DNA of 64,000 nt from Maribacter dokdonensis DSW-8. GTDB taxonomy: Bacteria > Bacteroidota > Bacteroidia > Flavobacteriales > Flavobacteriaceae. The notes below the pieces were generated by a model, which saw only the letters and a list, made by a program, of their open reading frames with translations, searched no databases and had not been told where the DNA came from. Of the stretch, positions 55,522-63,007 are shown in pieces. The position numbers were made by a program, and so were the translations under genes. Location of the stretch: positions 558,001 through 622,000 of the forward strand of contig NZ_LDPE01000001.1 of the NCBI RefSeq assembly GCF_001447995.1. The letters run 5' to 3'. The first letter of the stretch is position 1. Every line of letters begins with the position of its first letter.

Positions 55522-57921
55522 ATGAAAGTACTTTTACCGATTCTTATCATCTTATTTTTAAGCTTACCCCATACTATTCAGGGCCAACAAAAATATACAC
55601 TAAGCGGTACTATATCTGAAGTAAGCAGTAACGAAACATTAATTGGTGTTACAGTGGCAATACCAGAATTAAAAACCGGTGTCACCACCAATGAATACGG
55701 TTTTTATTCCATCACCCTTCCAGAAGGCACCTATACGGTACTTATAAGTTATTTAGGTTTTGAGGATATCACTCAACAAATAACATTGACAGAAAATAGA
55801 CGTAAAGATTTTTTGTTAAGCGAAGAAGCTGAACAATTAGAGGAAGTAGTGGTTACGGAAAATGTGGAAAAAATGGATATCAGAAAGCCACAAATGAGCG
55901 TTAACACCCTTTCAGTAGGTACTATTAAAAAAATACCGGTGATTTTAGGTGAAGTAGATGTCATAAAATCCATATTACTATTACCGGGTGTAACCAATGC
56001 CGGTGAAGGTGCCTCAGGTTTTAACGTGAGAGGTGGAGCAGCTGATCAAAACCTTATTCTATTAGATGAAGCCATCATCTTTAACTCTTCTCACCTTTTT
56101 GGATTCTTCTCTGTATTTAATCCAGATGCCATTAAAGATGTAAAACTATATAAAGGTGGCATACCTGCCCGCTATGGCGGTCGAGTTTCATCTGTGCTAG
56201 ATATATTTCAAAAAGAAGGCAATAGCAAAGAGTTTAAAATGAATGGCGGTATTGGTGCAGTTGCCAGTAGATTGTTGCTAGAAGGTCCCATTAAAAAAGA
56301 TAAAGCAGCTTTTTTAATTGGCGGTAGAGCTTCTTACGCCCATTTGTTCCTTCCGTTGTTCGATGTTGATAACACAGCATATTTCTATGACCTAAACACC
56401 AAATTCAACTATAGATTAAATGAGAAAAATAACATTTTTCTTTCTGGATATTTTGGTAGAGATGTCTTTGGTATCAACGATAGTTTTGTAAACACCTATG
56501 GTAATGCTGTGGGTAATTTTAGATGGAACCATTTATTCTCCGACAAACTTTTCTCCAACCTATCTTTAATTTACTCTGATTACTATTACGGGTTAAAACT
56601 AGATTTTGTAGGGTTTAATTGGAACTCAGGCATAAGAAACTTTAATCTTAAATATGACCTTAAACATTACGCCACAGACAAATTGCAGATCAATTACGGC
56701 ATTAACAACGTCTACTACCAGTTTAACCCAGGTAAAATTGAACCAAGCAATTCAGAGTCTGGCATTATTGAAGAACAACTAATTGAAAAATATGCTAATG
56801 AATTTGCCGCTTATGTTGATTTTGAACACAGATTAAGCGAAAATTTGAGTGTAGGTTACGGGCTGCGTTTTAGTCACTTTATGAGACTAGGGCAAGATGA
56901 ATTAAATGTCTATGCCAATAACAATCCGGTTACTTATGATCCCTTTTTACTCATCTATCAAGAAGCAGACCCTATAGATGTTATAAATCCCGGTAGAGGA
57001 ACTACGCTGTCTCATTTTAGCAATTTTGAACCAAGAGTTTCCCTTTCATATACCTTAAATCAATCTAGCTCTATTAAAGCGAGTTACACTAGATTAGCTC
57101 AATACCTACACCTTCTTTCAAATACCAGCTCACCTACCCCTTTAGATGTTTGGACACCAAGTGGACCATTTACAAAGCCACAGCTATTAAATCAATATGC
57201 TTTTGGTTACTTTAAAAATATTAATGATGGAGATTTCTCCTTAGAAACTGAAGTCTTCTATAAAAATGTCCAAAATAGAATAGATTATATAGACGGTGCT
57301 AATCTTATTGCCAATAATGCCATTGAACAAGTAATTCTAAATGGCGAAGCGCGTGCTTATGGGCTGGAGTATCTTTTGCGGAAAAATGAGGGAAAACTAC
57401 AGGGTTGGCTAGCCTATACCCTGTCCAAATCTGAACAACGCACACCTGGTAGAGCGTCTGTTATAGACAATGGTCGTAGCAATGTTGAAACCGGAATTAA
57501 TTTTGGGAATTGGTACAATACGCCTTACGATAAAACGCATGACATTTCATTGTTCTTAAGTTATGATCTAACAGATAAATGGAGTTTTAGTGGAAATTTC
57601 ACATACCAAACCGGACAACCTACCAATTACCCCGTCGGTCAATTTGAATTTCAAGATTTAACCGTGCCTTATTACGGTTTAAGAAATTCTCAACGATTAC
57701 CGGCATACAATCGCCTTGACCTATCGGCTACTTTGAAACCTAAAAAAAATAAGAACCGAAAATTAAAAGGTGAATGGGTCTTTAGCTTATATAATGTTTA
57801 TAATAGACGAAATGCAGCTTCTATTAATTTTAGACAGAATGATGACACCGGAGTAAACGAGGCTGTAAGAACCTCTATATTTGGCATAGTGCCGGCAGTA
57901 ACTTACAATTTTAATCTTTAG
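55522..57921 (+). CDS. TonB-dependent receptor with carboxypeptidase-like N-terminal domain
   Basis: A 799-residue outer membrane receptor that imports a bound substrate with TonB energy. The signal peptide ends at about TIQGQQ; residues 25-115 are the carboxypeptidase regulatory-like domain (YTLSGTISEVSSNETLIGVTV, GFYSITLPEGTYTVLISYLG); the plug follows with GEVDVIKSILLLPGV and GFNVRGGAADQNLILLDEA; the remainder is a beta-barrel with the usual aromatic strands to the end (PAVTYNFNL). The ATG at 55522 is used; one codon before it is TTG. It forms an operon with a DUF4249 lipoprotein (three bases apart), a pairing seen in other Bacteroidota. The substrate is unknown; SusD-like partner absent. 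Confidence 0.92.
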   Translation: MKVLLPILIILFLSLPHTIQGQQKYTLSGTISEVSSNETLIGVTVAIPELKTGVTTNEYGFYSITLPEGTYTVLISYLGFEDITQQITLTENRRKDFLLSEEAEQLEEVVVTENVEKMDIRKPQMSVNTLSVGTIKKIPVILGEVDVIKSILLLPGVTNAGEGASGFNVRGGAADQNLILLDEAIIFNSSHLFGFFSVFNPDAIKDVKLYKGGIPARYGGRVSSVLDIFQKEGNSKEFKMNGGIGAVASRLLLEGPIKKDKAAFLIGGRASYAHLFLPLFDVDNTAYFYDLNTKFNYRLNEKNNIFLSGYFGRDVFGINDSFVNTYGNAVGNFRWNHLFSDKLFSNLSLIYSDYYYGLKLDFVGFNWNSGIRNFNLKYDLKHYATDKLQINYGINNVYYQFNPGKIEPSNSESGIIEEQLIEKYANEFAAYVDFEHRLSENLSVGYGLRFSHFMRLGQDELNVYANNNPVTYDPFLLIYQEADPIDVINPGRGTTLSHFSNFEPRVSLSYTLNQSSSIKASYTRLAQYLHLLSNTSSPTPLDVWTPSGPFTKPQLLNQYAFGYFKNINDGDFSLETEVFYKNVQNRIDYIDGANLIANNAIEQVILNGEARAYGLEYLLRKNEGKLQGWLAYTLSKSEQRTPGRASVIDNGRSNVETGINFGNWYNTPYDKTHDISLFLSYDLTDKWSFSGNFTYQTGQPTNYPVGQFEFQDLTVPYYGLRNSQRLPAYNRLDLSATLKPKKNKNRKLKGEWVFSLYNVYNRRNAASINFRQNDDTGVNEAVRTSIFGIVPAVTYNFNL

Positions 57922-57924
57922 GAA

Positions 57925-58845
57925 ATGAAACGCTTTATATTAATCATATTAGGCTTTATTCTTTTTATCTCATGTGAAGATGTCATAGAGGTTGAATTAC
58001 CGGAAAATGACACCAGACTAGTTGTTAACGGTGTAATACGCGTAGATGAAAATCAAGAATTTCTACCTATTGAAATAGCTGTTTCCGAAAGCAGCTCTTT
58101 TTTTGACGAAAACACGGTAGCATCATTAAAAAGTGCCATTATCTATTATGGTACCCCTAACGCCGATGCCCCGGAAATTTTAGAAGGAGGTGGTATTTCC
58201 AATTTAGCCGAAGTAGAACCAGGTAGCGGTATTTGGGTACCTGACCCTAGTTTTGATAGTGATCAAAGAATTAGAGTTAGCAGTATTGAAGAAGGAGATG
58301 TTTTTCAACTTATTCTAGAAACAGAAAATGAGCAATTTTTTGCTACGACTACCTATGTGAAATCTGTGCCTATAGATTCCTTAGAGCAAGGTGACGAAAC
58401 CCTATTTTCAGGTGATGAAACAGAAGTAATAGTTACATTTACAGACCCGGGGGAAAGCAACGATTTTTATTTGCTCGACTTGGATTTTGGAGAGTTTTTA
58501 GTAACAGAAGATGAATTTTATCAAGGACAGACTTTTGTATTCTCATATTTTTACGATAATGAATTAGCAATAAATACAAGCTCTGTAGTAAATATAAGTT
58601 TACTTGGTGTAGATGAACAATTTTACAATTACATGAACCAAATCATTGTTCAGTCCGGTGGCGATCAAGGTCCGTTTCAAACCCCGGCAGCTACTGTTCG
58701 TGGTAATATAATAAATGTTACCGGAATTGATAACGACGAGGTTGTTGACAATGTTGAACGTTCAGATAATTTTGCATTGGGTTATTTCGCCATTGTAGAA
58801 GAATATACAGATAGCATAACAATTACAAACAATGAGGAGAACTGA
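57925..58845 (+). CDS. DUF4249 family lipoprotein
   Basis: A 306-residue exported lipoprotein (lipobox ISC, then EDVIEVELPENDTRLVVNGVI, the DUF4249 signature). The rest is Asp/Glu-rich and strand-rich, ending in FALGYFAIVEEYTDSI. DUF4249 proteins usually follow a TonB-dependent receptor and are thought to be a surface partner in uptake, comparable to SusD without sharing its fold (inference). The start lies three bases after the receptor stop, and its end overlaps the next gene by 14 bases. Confidence 0.88.
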   Translation: MKRFILIILGFILFISCEDVIEVELPENDTRLVVNGVIRVDENQEFLPIEIAVSESSSFFDENTVASLKSAIIYYGTPNADAPEILEGGGISNLAEVEPGSGIWVPDPSFDSDQRIRVSSIEEGDVFQLILETENEQFFATTTYVKSVPIDSLEQGDETLFSGDETEVIVTFTDPGESNDFYLLDLDFGEFLVTEDEFYQGQTFVFSYFYDNELAINTSSVVNISLLGVDEQFYNYMNQIIVQSGGDQGPFQTPAATVRGNIINVTGIDNDEVVDNVERSDNFALGYFAIVEEYTDSITITNNEEN

Positions 58846-59059
58846 TAAAGATTTACTTGTAACAGGTTTAAAAAGATTGGCATTCACCGTTTTATTAATG
58901 TTCACTGCCCCCTTTGTACTATGGCAGGCTTTCAAGAACCAAGACCACTCTATGTTCTGGCCGGTTTGTATTTTAGGATTGATTCTTGCCGCATATGCCG
59001 TTTATATGGGGTTTAAGGGCATTATGACAATAATGGATTCAATGTTCGGTAAAAAATAA
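58832..59059 (+). CDS. DUF6095 family small membrane protein
   Basis: A 75-residue protein with two hydrophobic helices (about 15-35 and 42-62), a short Lys/Arg/Asp-rich N-terminus (RRTDKDLLVTGLKRL) and a loop FKNQDHSMFWP. It matches, as far as I recall, the DUF6095 family of small Flavobacteriaceae membrane proteins of unknown function. It overlaps the DUF4249 gene by 14 bases, so translation is coupled to the receptor operon, although family members also occur elsewhere. Confidence 0.75.
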   Translation: MRRTDKDLLVTGLKRLAFTVLLMFTAPFVLWQAFKNQDHSMFWPVCILGLILAAYAVYMGFKGIMTIMDSMFGKK

Positions 59060-59064
59060 AAACT

Positions 59065-59763
59065 TTAGCCTTTTGGTATTTTGGTCGTTTTCTTCCACTT
59101 ATTATAAAGCTTATCGTAATCGTAGTCTAAAACCGTTTCTTGCCGTTCTAATTTACCTTTTGAAAAAGCGCGTTGCAAAATATCTTCTATCAAGTAGTCT
59201 TCTTCTACAAGGTCTGGATGAAACTCTTCCTTAATGCTTATATTAAACAATTTAGCCGTGGTATTATACCAAAAAGCTCTCCAGCCATTTCTAAGATCCT
59301 TGACCAAATCAAAAGCGGTTGTACCCGTTTGCCTATAAATTAGTTTCACCAAAATTTGACCTTCGGTTCTAGTTAATTTTTTCAACTCTTCAGAAAATTC
59401 TTCTTCAATAAATTTCTGTACTTTTTTAGTATACTTTTTGCGTTTACGGTTGTTCTTCATATTCGCCAAACTATCGTTTAGCTCAACCAAACGCTCCGCA
59501 GCCATTTTAGCGTATGGATATACTTTTTGCGTTTTTCTCCTTAAAATATAGTAGCGTAATTTTTCATCATAAGACGAGAACTTAAGTTTACCAAAAACAT
59601 ACGCTTCCTCTAATGCTATAGAACTTTGCAGCAATGAGTCCCCTGTTACGATAATCATTTTTTCCGCAACAGAATCAAGCTCTTGTTCCTCAACCTGAGC
59701 TGTACAGATAAAAACACCGGAGACCAGTAGATAAAGTATTAAAAAGTTATATTTCATTACCAT
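59065..59763 (-). CDS. DUF4294 family exported protein
   Basis: A 232-residue protein with a signal peptide ending VFICTAQ. Conserved features are the KLRYYILRRKTQKVYPYAKMA segment, Lys/Arg-rich NNRKRKKYTKKVQKF and LTRTEGQILVKLIYRQTGTTAFDLVKDLRNGWRAFWYN, which I associate with DUF4294. The function is unknown; the protein is periplasmic or outer membrane-linked. It faces the receptor operon tail to tail and diverges from the M42 peptidase gene. A start two codons downstream (MKYN) is equally possible. Confidence 0.8.
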   Translation of the reverse strand: MVMKYNFLILYLLVSGVFICTAQVEEQELDSVAEKMIIVTGDSLLQSSIALEEAYVFGKLKFSSYDEKLRYYILRRKTQKVYPYAKMAAERLVELNDSLANMKNNRKRKKYTKKVQKFIEEEFSEELKKLTRTEGQILVKLIYRQTGTTAFDLVKDLRNGWRAFWYNTTAKLFNISIKEEFHPDLVEEDYLIEDILQRAFSKGKLERQETVLDYDYDKLYNKWKKTTKIPKG

Positions 59764-59783
59764 AGGCTTAACAAAAGTCCTGC

Positions 59784-59791
59784 CAAAATTA
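59784..59791 (-). promoter_or_regulatory. -7 box (TAATTTTG) before the DUF4294 gene
   Basis: An exact minus-strand TAnnTTTG, 20 bases before the start codon at 59763. Confidence 0.45.
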
Positions 59792-59835
59792 ACGAATATT
59801 AAAGAAGGTTATTATTAATACAACGCTAATATTCT

Positions 59836-59843
59836 TAAGTTTG
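59836..59843 (+). promoter_or_regulatory. -7 box (TAAGTTTG) before the M42 peptidase gene
   Basis: An exact TAnnTTTG, 18 bases before the ATG at 59862. It overlaps the TTG codon that would otherwise be an upstream start, supporting the ATG. Confidence 0.5.
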
Positions 59844-59861
59844 TATCTTAAATTAACATTG

Positions 59862-60950
59862 ATGGCTGAGAAAAAAATAATTACCAAAAAGTCTGAAGAC
59901 TTTTTTGAAAAATACTTGAACAATGCCGCTCCTACAGGTTATGAGTGGGAAGGGCAAAAAATTTGGATGGACTACCTAAAGCCTTATGTAGATACATTTA
60001 TAACAGATACTTATGGTACTGCGGTAGGAGTTATAAATCCTGATGCTAAATATAAAGTGGTCATTGAAGGGCATTCAGACGAAATCTCATGGTACGTTAA
60101 TTATATTACGGATAACGGACTTATTCATGTTATAAGAAATGGTGGAAGCGATCACCTAATTGCTCCTTCTAAATGGGTAAACATACATACTAAAAACGGA
60201 ATTGTAAAAGGTATTTTTGGCTGGCCAGCTATTCATACCCGTAAAGGGGATAAAGAGGAAACTCCAAAAATTGAGAATATTACCGTTGATGTTGGTGCAA
60301 CCACCAAAGAAGAAGTTGAAAAACTTGGTGTACATGTAGGTTGTGTAATTACATACCCAGACGAATTTCAAATTCTTAATAAGAACAAATATGTTTGTAG
60401 AGCTATAGACAATAGAGCTGGTGGTTTTATGATTGCCGAAGTTGCACGTCTATTGCATGAGAATAAAGTAGAATTACCTTTTGGACTTTACATTACAAAC
60501 TCTGTTCAAGAAGAGATTGGATTGCGCGGTGCGGAAATGATTACACAAACTATTCAGCCAAACATTGCTATTGTTACAGATGTTTGTCACGATACGACAA
60601 CTCCAATGATCAAAAAAGAGGTTCAGGGACATACCGAAATTGGAGCCGGACCTGTAATTTCTTATGCTCCAGCGGTACAGAACAAATTACGTGAACGTAT
60701 CATTGAGACCGCCGAAAAGAAAAACATACCATTTCAACGAATGGCTGCATCTAGATCTACCGGTACAGATACAGATGCATTTGCCTACAGTAATGGCGGT
60801 GTTGCTTCTGCTTTAATTTCTTTACCGTTACGTTACATGCACACTACCGTAGAAACGGTTCATAAAGATGATGTTGAAAATGTAATTCGTCTGATCTACG
60901 AAACATTGTTAACGATAAAGGATGGCGAAACTTTTAGCTATTTCGAATAA
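59862..60950 (+). CDS. M42 family metallopeptidase (aminopeptidase/glucanase-like)
   Basis: A 362-residue cytoplasmic dizinc aminopeptidase. The metal and catalytic motifs are VVIEGHSDEISW (His and Asp), RAIDNRAGGFMIAEV, SVQEEIGLRGAEM (catalytic and metal Glu), TDVCHDTTTP and the final metal histidine in RYMHTTVETVHKDDV. Length is normal for the family, which forms large tetrahedral complexes and degrades short peptides. The ATG at 59862 is preferred to a TTG at 59841 because of the -7 box between. Terminator downstream. Confidence 0.94.
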   Translation: MAEKKIITKKSEDFFEKYLNNAAPTGYEWEGQKIWMDYLKPYVDTFITDTYGTAVGVINPDAKYKVVIEGHSDEISWYVNYITDNGLIHVIRNGGSDHLIAPSKWVNIHTKNGIVKGIFGWPAIHTRKGDKEETPKIENITVDVGATTKEEVEKLGVHVGCVITYPDEFQILNKNKYVCRAIDNRAGGFMIAEVARLLHENKVELPFGLYITNSVQEEIGLRGAEMITQTIQPNIAIVTDVCHDTTTPMIKKEVQGHTEIGAGPVISYAPAVQNKLRERIIETAEKKNIPFQRMAASRSTGTDTDAFAYSNGGVASALISLPLRYMHTTVETVHKDDVENVIRLIYETLLTIKDGETFSYFE

Positions 60951-60958
60951 TCTTATTT

Positions 60959-60990
60959 AATCCCTCCACCAATTTGGAGGGATTTTTTTT
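60959..60990 (+). terminator. Terminator of the M42 peptidase gene
   Basis: 9-bp stem AATCCCTCC/GGAGGGATT with an eight-base loop and a long T run; it ends just before the Nudix gene start. Confidence 0.93.
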
Positions 60991-60996
60991 TACGCT

Positions 60997-61554
60997 ATGG
61001 ATGAACTAATTGATATTTTAGATGCCGATGGAAGAATGACCAATAGAACGGCAATGAAAAGTGAAGCCCATAAAAACGGATGGTTTCACCAAACGGTTCA
61101 TATTTGGTTTTACACCTTAGATGGCAAAGTTCTTTTACAGCAACGAGGTAAGAACAAAGATGTTTACCCCCTACTTTGGGATGTAAGCGTTGCAGGTCAT
61201 ATTGGTGCTGGCGAAAATATAATTACCTCTGCACTACGTGAAATAGAAGAAGAAATCGGTTTAACCATTCAACCTGAAAAATTGCAAAAAATTGGAGTTT
61301 TTAAATCTGTACACAATCATTCCAAAAATTTGATGGACTATGAGTTTCATCATACATTTTTGGCTCCCTTACATTTATCATTACATGATTTACGAAAGCA
61401 AGAAAGTGAAGTAGAAAACTTAAAATTGATTCCAATGGATCAATTCACTAAAGAATTAGGTGATATTTCAAAGTTTAAATACGTGCCACATGAAATATCG
61501 TACTATAATACCATCACCAAGGAAATTTCTAAATGTTTGGCAACAAGCAATTAA
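60997..61554 (+). CDS. Nudix hydrolase (isopentenyl-diphosphate isomerase-like)
   Basis: A 185-residue Nudix protein with the exact box G-x5-E-x7-REUxEExGU in GHIGAGENIITSALREIEEEIGL (shown in parts). The context segments HKNGWFHQTVHIWFY, LLQQRGKNKDVYPLLWDVSVAGH resemble IDI type 1 and the YfcD-like Nudix branch. The conserved Cys of true IPP isomerases is not obvious, so a diphosphatase of unknown substrate is more likely. It starts six bases after the M42 terminator. Confidence 0.88.
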   Translation: MDELIDILDADGRMTNRTAMKSEAHKNGWFHQTVHIWFYTLDGKVLLQQRGKNKDVYPLLWDVSVAGHIGAGENIITSALREIEEEIGLTIQPEKLQKIGVFKSVHNHSKNLMDYEFHHTFLAPLHLSLHDLRKQESEVENLKLIPMDQFTKELGDISKFKYVPHEISYYNTITKEISKCLATSN

Positions 61555-61585
61555 AAGCCAGGATTTCAATGTTACCTCTTATAGT

Positions 61586-62020
61586 TTAAAAACTGCTTTC
61601 CTCAGCCATTTTAACTACCCCAACCGTTAAAATCAAATTGGCAAAACGTCGTTGTTCACCTGTCTGTAAAATTAGTGTAGTGGTCTTATCACGAATTTGG
61701 TCGTAAAATGCCCACCTTTCCATTTCACTCCAACTAACATCTCCCAGCAATTCTTTATATGCCAAATGTATTTCAGCATTTGCTTCAGGTGGTTTTTCCA
61801 TTACAATTGCTCCTTGTATAGGACAAACCTCAAGTATACCTTCAAGAACGGTCAATGCATCTAACAGCCCTGGTTTAAAATTTAAATGCACTGTTGTGGA
61901 ATTTGGACCGTTCATTGCGCCAACAGGTAGGTTACCATCTGCAATAACAACTTGGGCAAAATGCCCAGAGCGTGCAAGAACCTCCATTATAGTAGGATGA
62001 ATAACCGGAGTCTTAAGCAT
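61586..62020 (-). CDS. RbsD/FucU family mutarotase
   Basis: A 144-residue protein of the sugar pyranase/mutarotase family, which interconverts sugar ring forms such as those of L-fucose or D-ribose. It begins MLKTPVIHPTIMEVLARSGHFAQVVIADGNLP, with the catalytic histidine region HPTIMEVL and SGHFAQVVIADGN (shown in parts), and has YKELLGDVSWSEMERWAFYDQI near the end. The ATG at 62020 is chosen because upstream in-frame starts fall inside the hairpin at 62047-62086. It follows the SDR gene and probably acts on the same sugar pathway, otherwise absent from the window. Confidence 0.88.
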   Translation of the reverse strand: MLKTPVIHPTIMEVLARSGHFAQVVIADGNLPVGAMNGPNSTTVHLNFKPGLLDALTVLEGILEVCPIQGAIVMEKPPEANAEIHLAYKELLGDVSWSEMERWAFYDQIRDKTTTLILQTGEQRRFANLILTVGVVKMAEESSF

Positions 62021-62046
62021 AATTATATATTTAAAAGAAATATGAG

Positions 62047-62086
62047 AATAAAACACTAGCTACCAAATGGCAACCAGTGTTTTATT
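62047..62086 (-). terminator. Intra-operon hairpin between the SDR and mutarotase genes
   Basis: 11-bp stem AATAAAACACT/AGTGTTTTATT with an 18-base loop that has further pairing. The minus-strand 3' side reads TTTTATTCTC, so it may only attenuate read-through to the mutarotase gene. Confidence 0.5.
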
Positions 62087-62099
62087 TTTAATCGATTTT

Positions 62100-62870
62100 T
62101 TACATATTGTAAACGCCACCATTGATGTCTAGCGTAGCTCCAGTAATAAAGCCATCGTATTCAGATGCCAGATACAATACAGCTCTAGCTACATCATCAG
62201 CGTTACCTGCTCTTTGAATAGGAATACCTTTTGTAGTTTCTGCAGCTGATTCCTTTGTTGTATGCGTATTGTGAAATGAAGTACCTAAGATAAGCCCTGG
62301 CGCAACAGCATTAACTCTTATTCCCTGTGGTCCCAATTCTGATGCAAGTGCCCTTGTATACGTTAAAATAGCTCCTTTACTGGTTGAATATACCAATGAT
62401 CCCGGGTGACCGCCTTTACGACCTGCCAATGATGCTAAATTGACCATACTACTATTCTCATTCTTTGCCAAATATGGTGCTGCTGCCCGTGTAACGAACA
62501 TCATTGAAGTCATATTAATATCCATCACCTTGTGCCAAAAATCAGTTTCCATTTCACTTAGCATTTTACGGGCAACTAAAGAACCTGCATTATTGATTAA
62601 AATATGAAGTCCGCCCAATGCTTCAACTGTCTTTTCTACCAATGCATTTGCATCGCTTTCCTTTGTGAGATCACCACTTACTGCAATTGCTTTTACACCT
62701 TTATCCTTTGCATAGGCTACAAGCTTATCTGCGGTATCTGCACTTGAGAAATAATGAATGGAAACATTTGCGCCACTATCAATGAAATGTTTGGTGATAG
62801 ACTCTCCTATTCCTTGTGCACCGGCGGTAATCAATACATTTTTACCAAATAATTTGTTACTATTCGTCAT
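62100..62870 (-). CDS. SDR family oxidoreductase
   Basis: A 256-residue short-chain dehydrogenase. The cofactor motif is GKNVLITAGAQGIGESIT (TAGxxGIG variant), the structural NNAG motif is present (LINNAGSLVARK), and the catalytic Ser-Tyr-Lys triad lies in SMVNLASLAGRKGGHPGSLVYSTSKGA. It ends GATLDINGGVYNM. Sugar or uronate dehydrogenases of Bacteroidota have this shape; the neighbouring RbsD/FucU gene supports a sugar substrate, but which one cannot be told. Operator-like palindromes lie in its promoter region (62903-62960). Confidence 0.9.
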   Translation of the reverse strand: MTNSNKLFGKNVLITAGAQGIGESITKHFIDSGANVSIHYFSSADTADKLVAYAKDKGVKAIAVSGDLTKESDANALVEKTVEALGGLHILINNAGSLVARKMLSEMETDFWHKVMDINMTSMMFVTRAAAPYLAKNENSSMVNLASLAGRKGGHPGSLVYSTSKGAILTYTRALASELGPQGIRVNAVAPGLILGTSFHNTHTTKESAAETTKGIPIQRAGNADDVARAVLYLASEYDGFITGATLDINGGVYNM

Positions 62871-62902
62871 GATTCTTTTAATTATAAAACTTGATTGTAT
62901 TT

Positions 62903-62965
62903 TGGTTCTAAACCATTTTGATTGTCAATTGAAAACTGCACAACCAAATTGGTTAACCAAATATA
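62903..62965 (-). promoter_or_regulatory. Promoter of the SDR/mutarotase pair with GGTT/AACC operator cluster
   Basis: A minus-strand -7 box TATATTTG (62958-62965) overlaps the palindrome TTGGTTAACCAA (62949-62960), which itself overlaps AACCAA-A-TTGGTT (62942-62954). A third repeat, TGGTT-N3-AACCA, lies at 62903-62915. GntR- or LacI-type sugar regulators use operators of this kind; no such regulator gene is in the window. Confidence 0.55.
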
Positions 62966-63007
62966 ATCAAAAATGACTCAGTAAGCTTATATTTGATTTT
63001 AAGGTAC

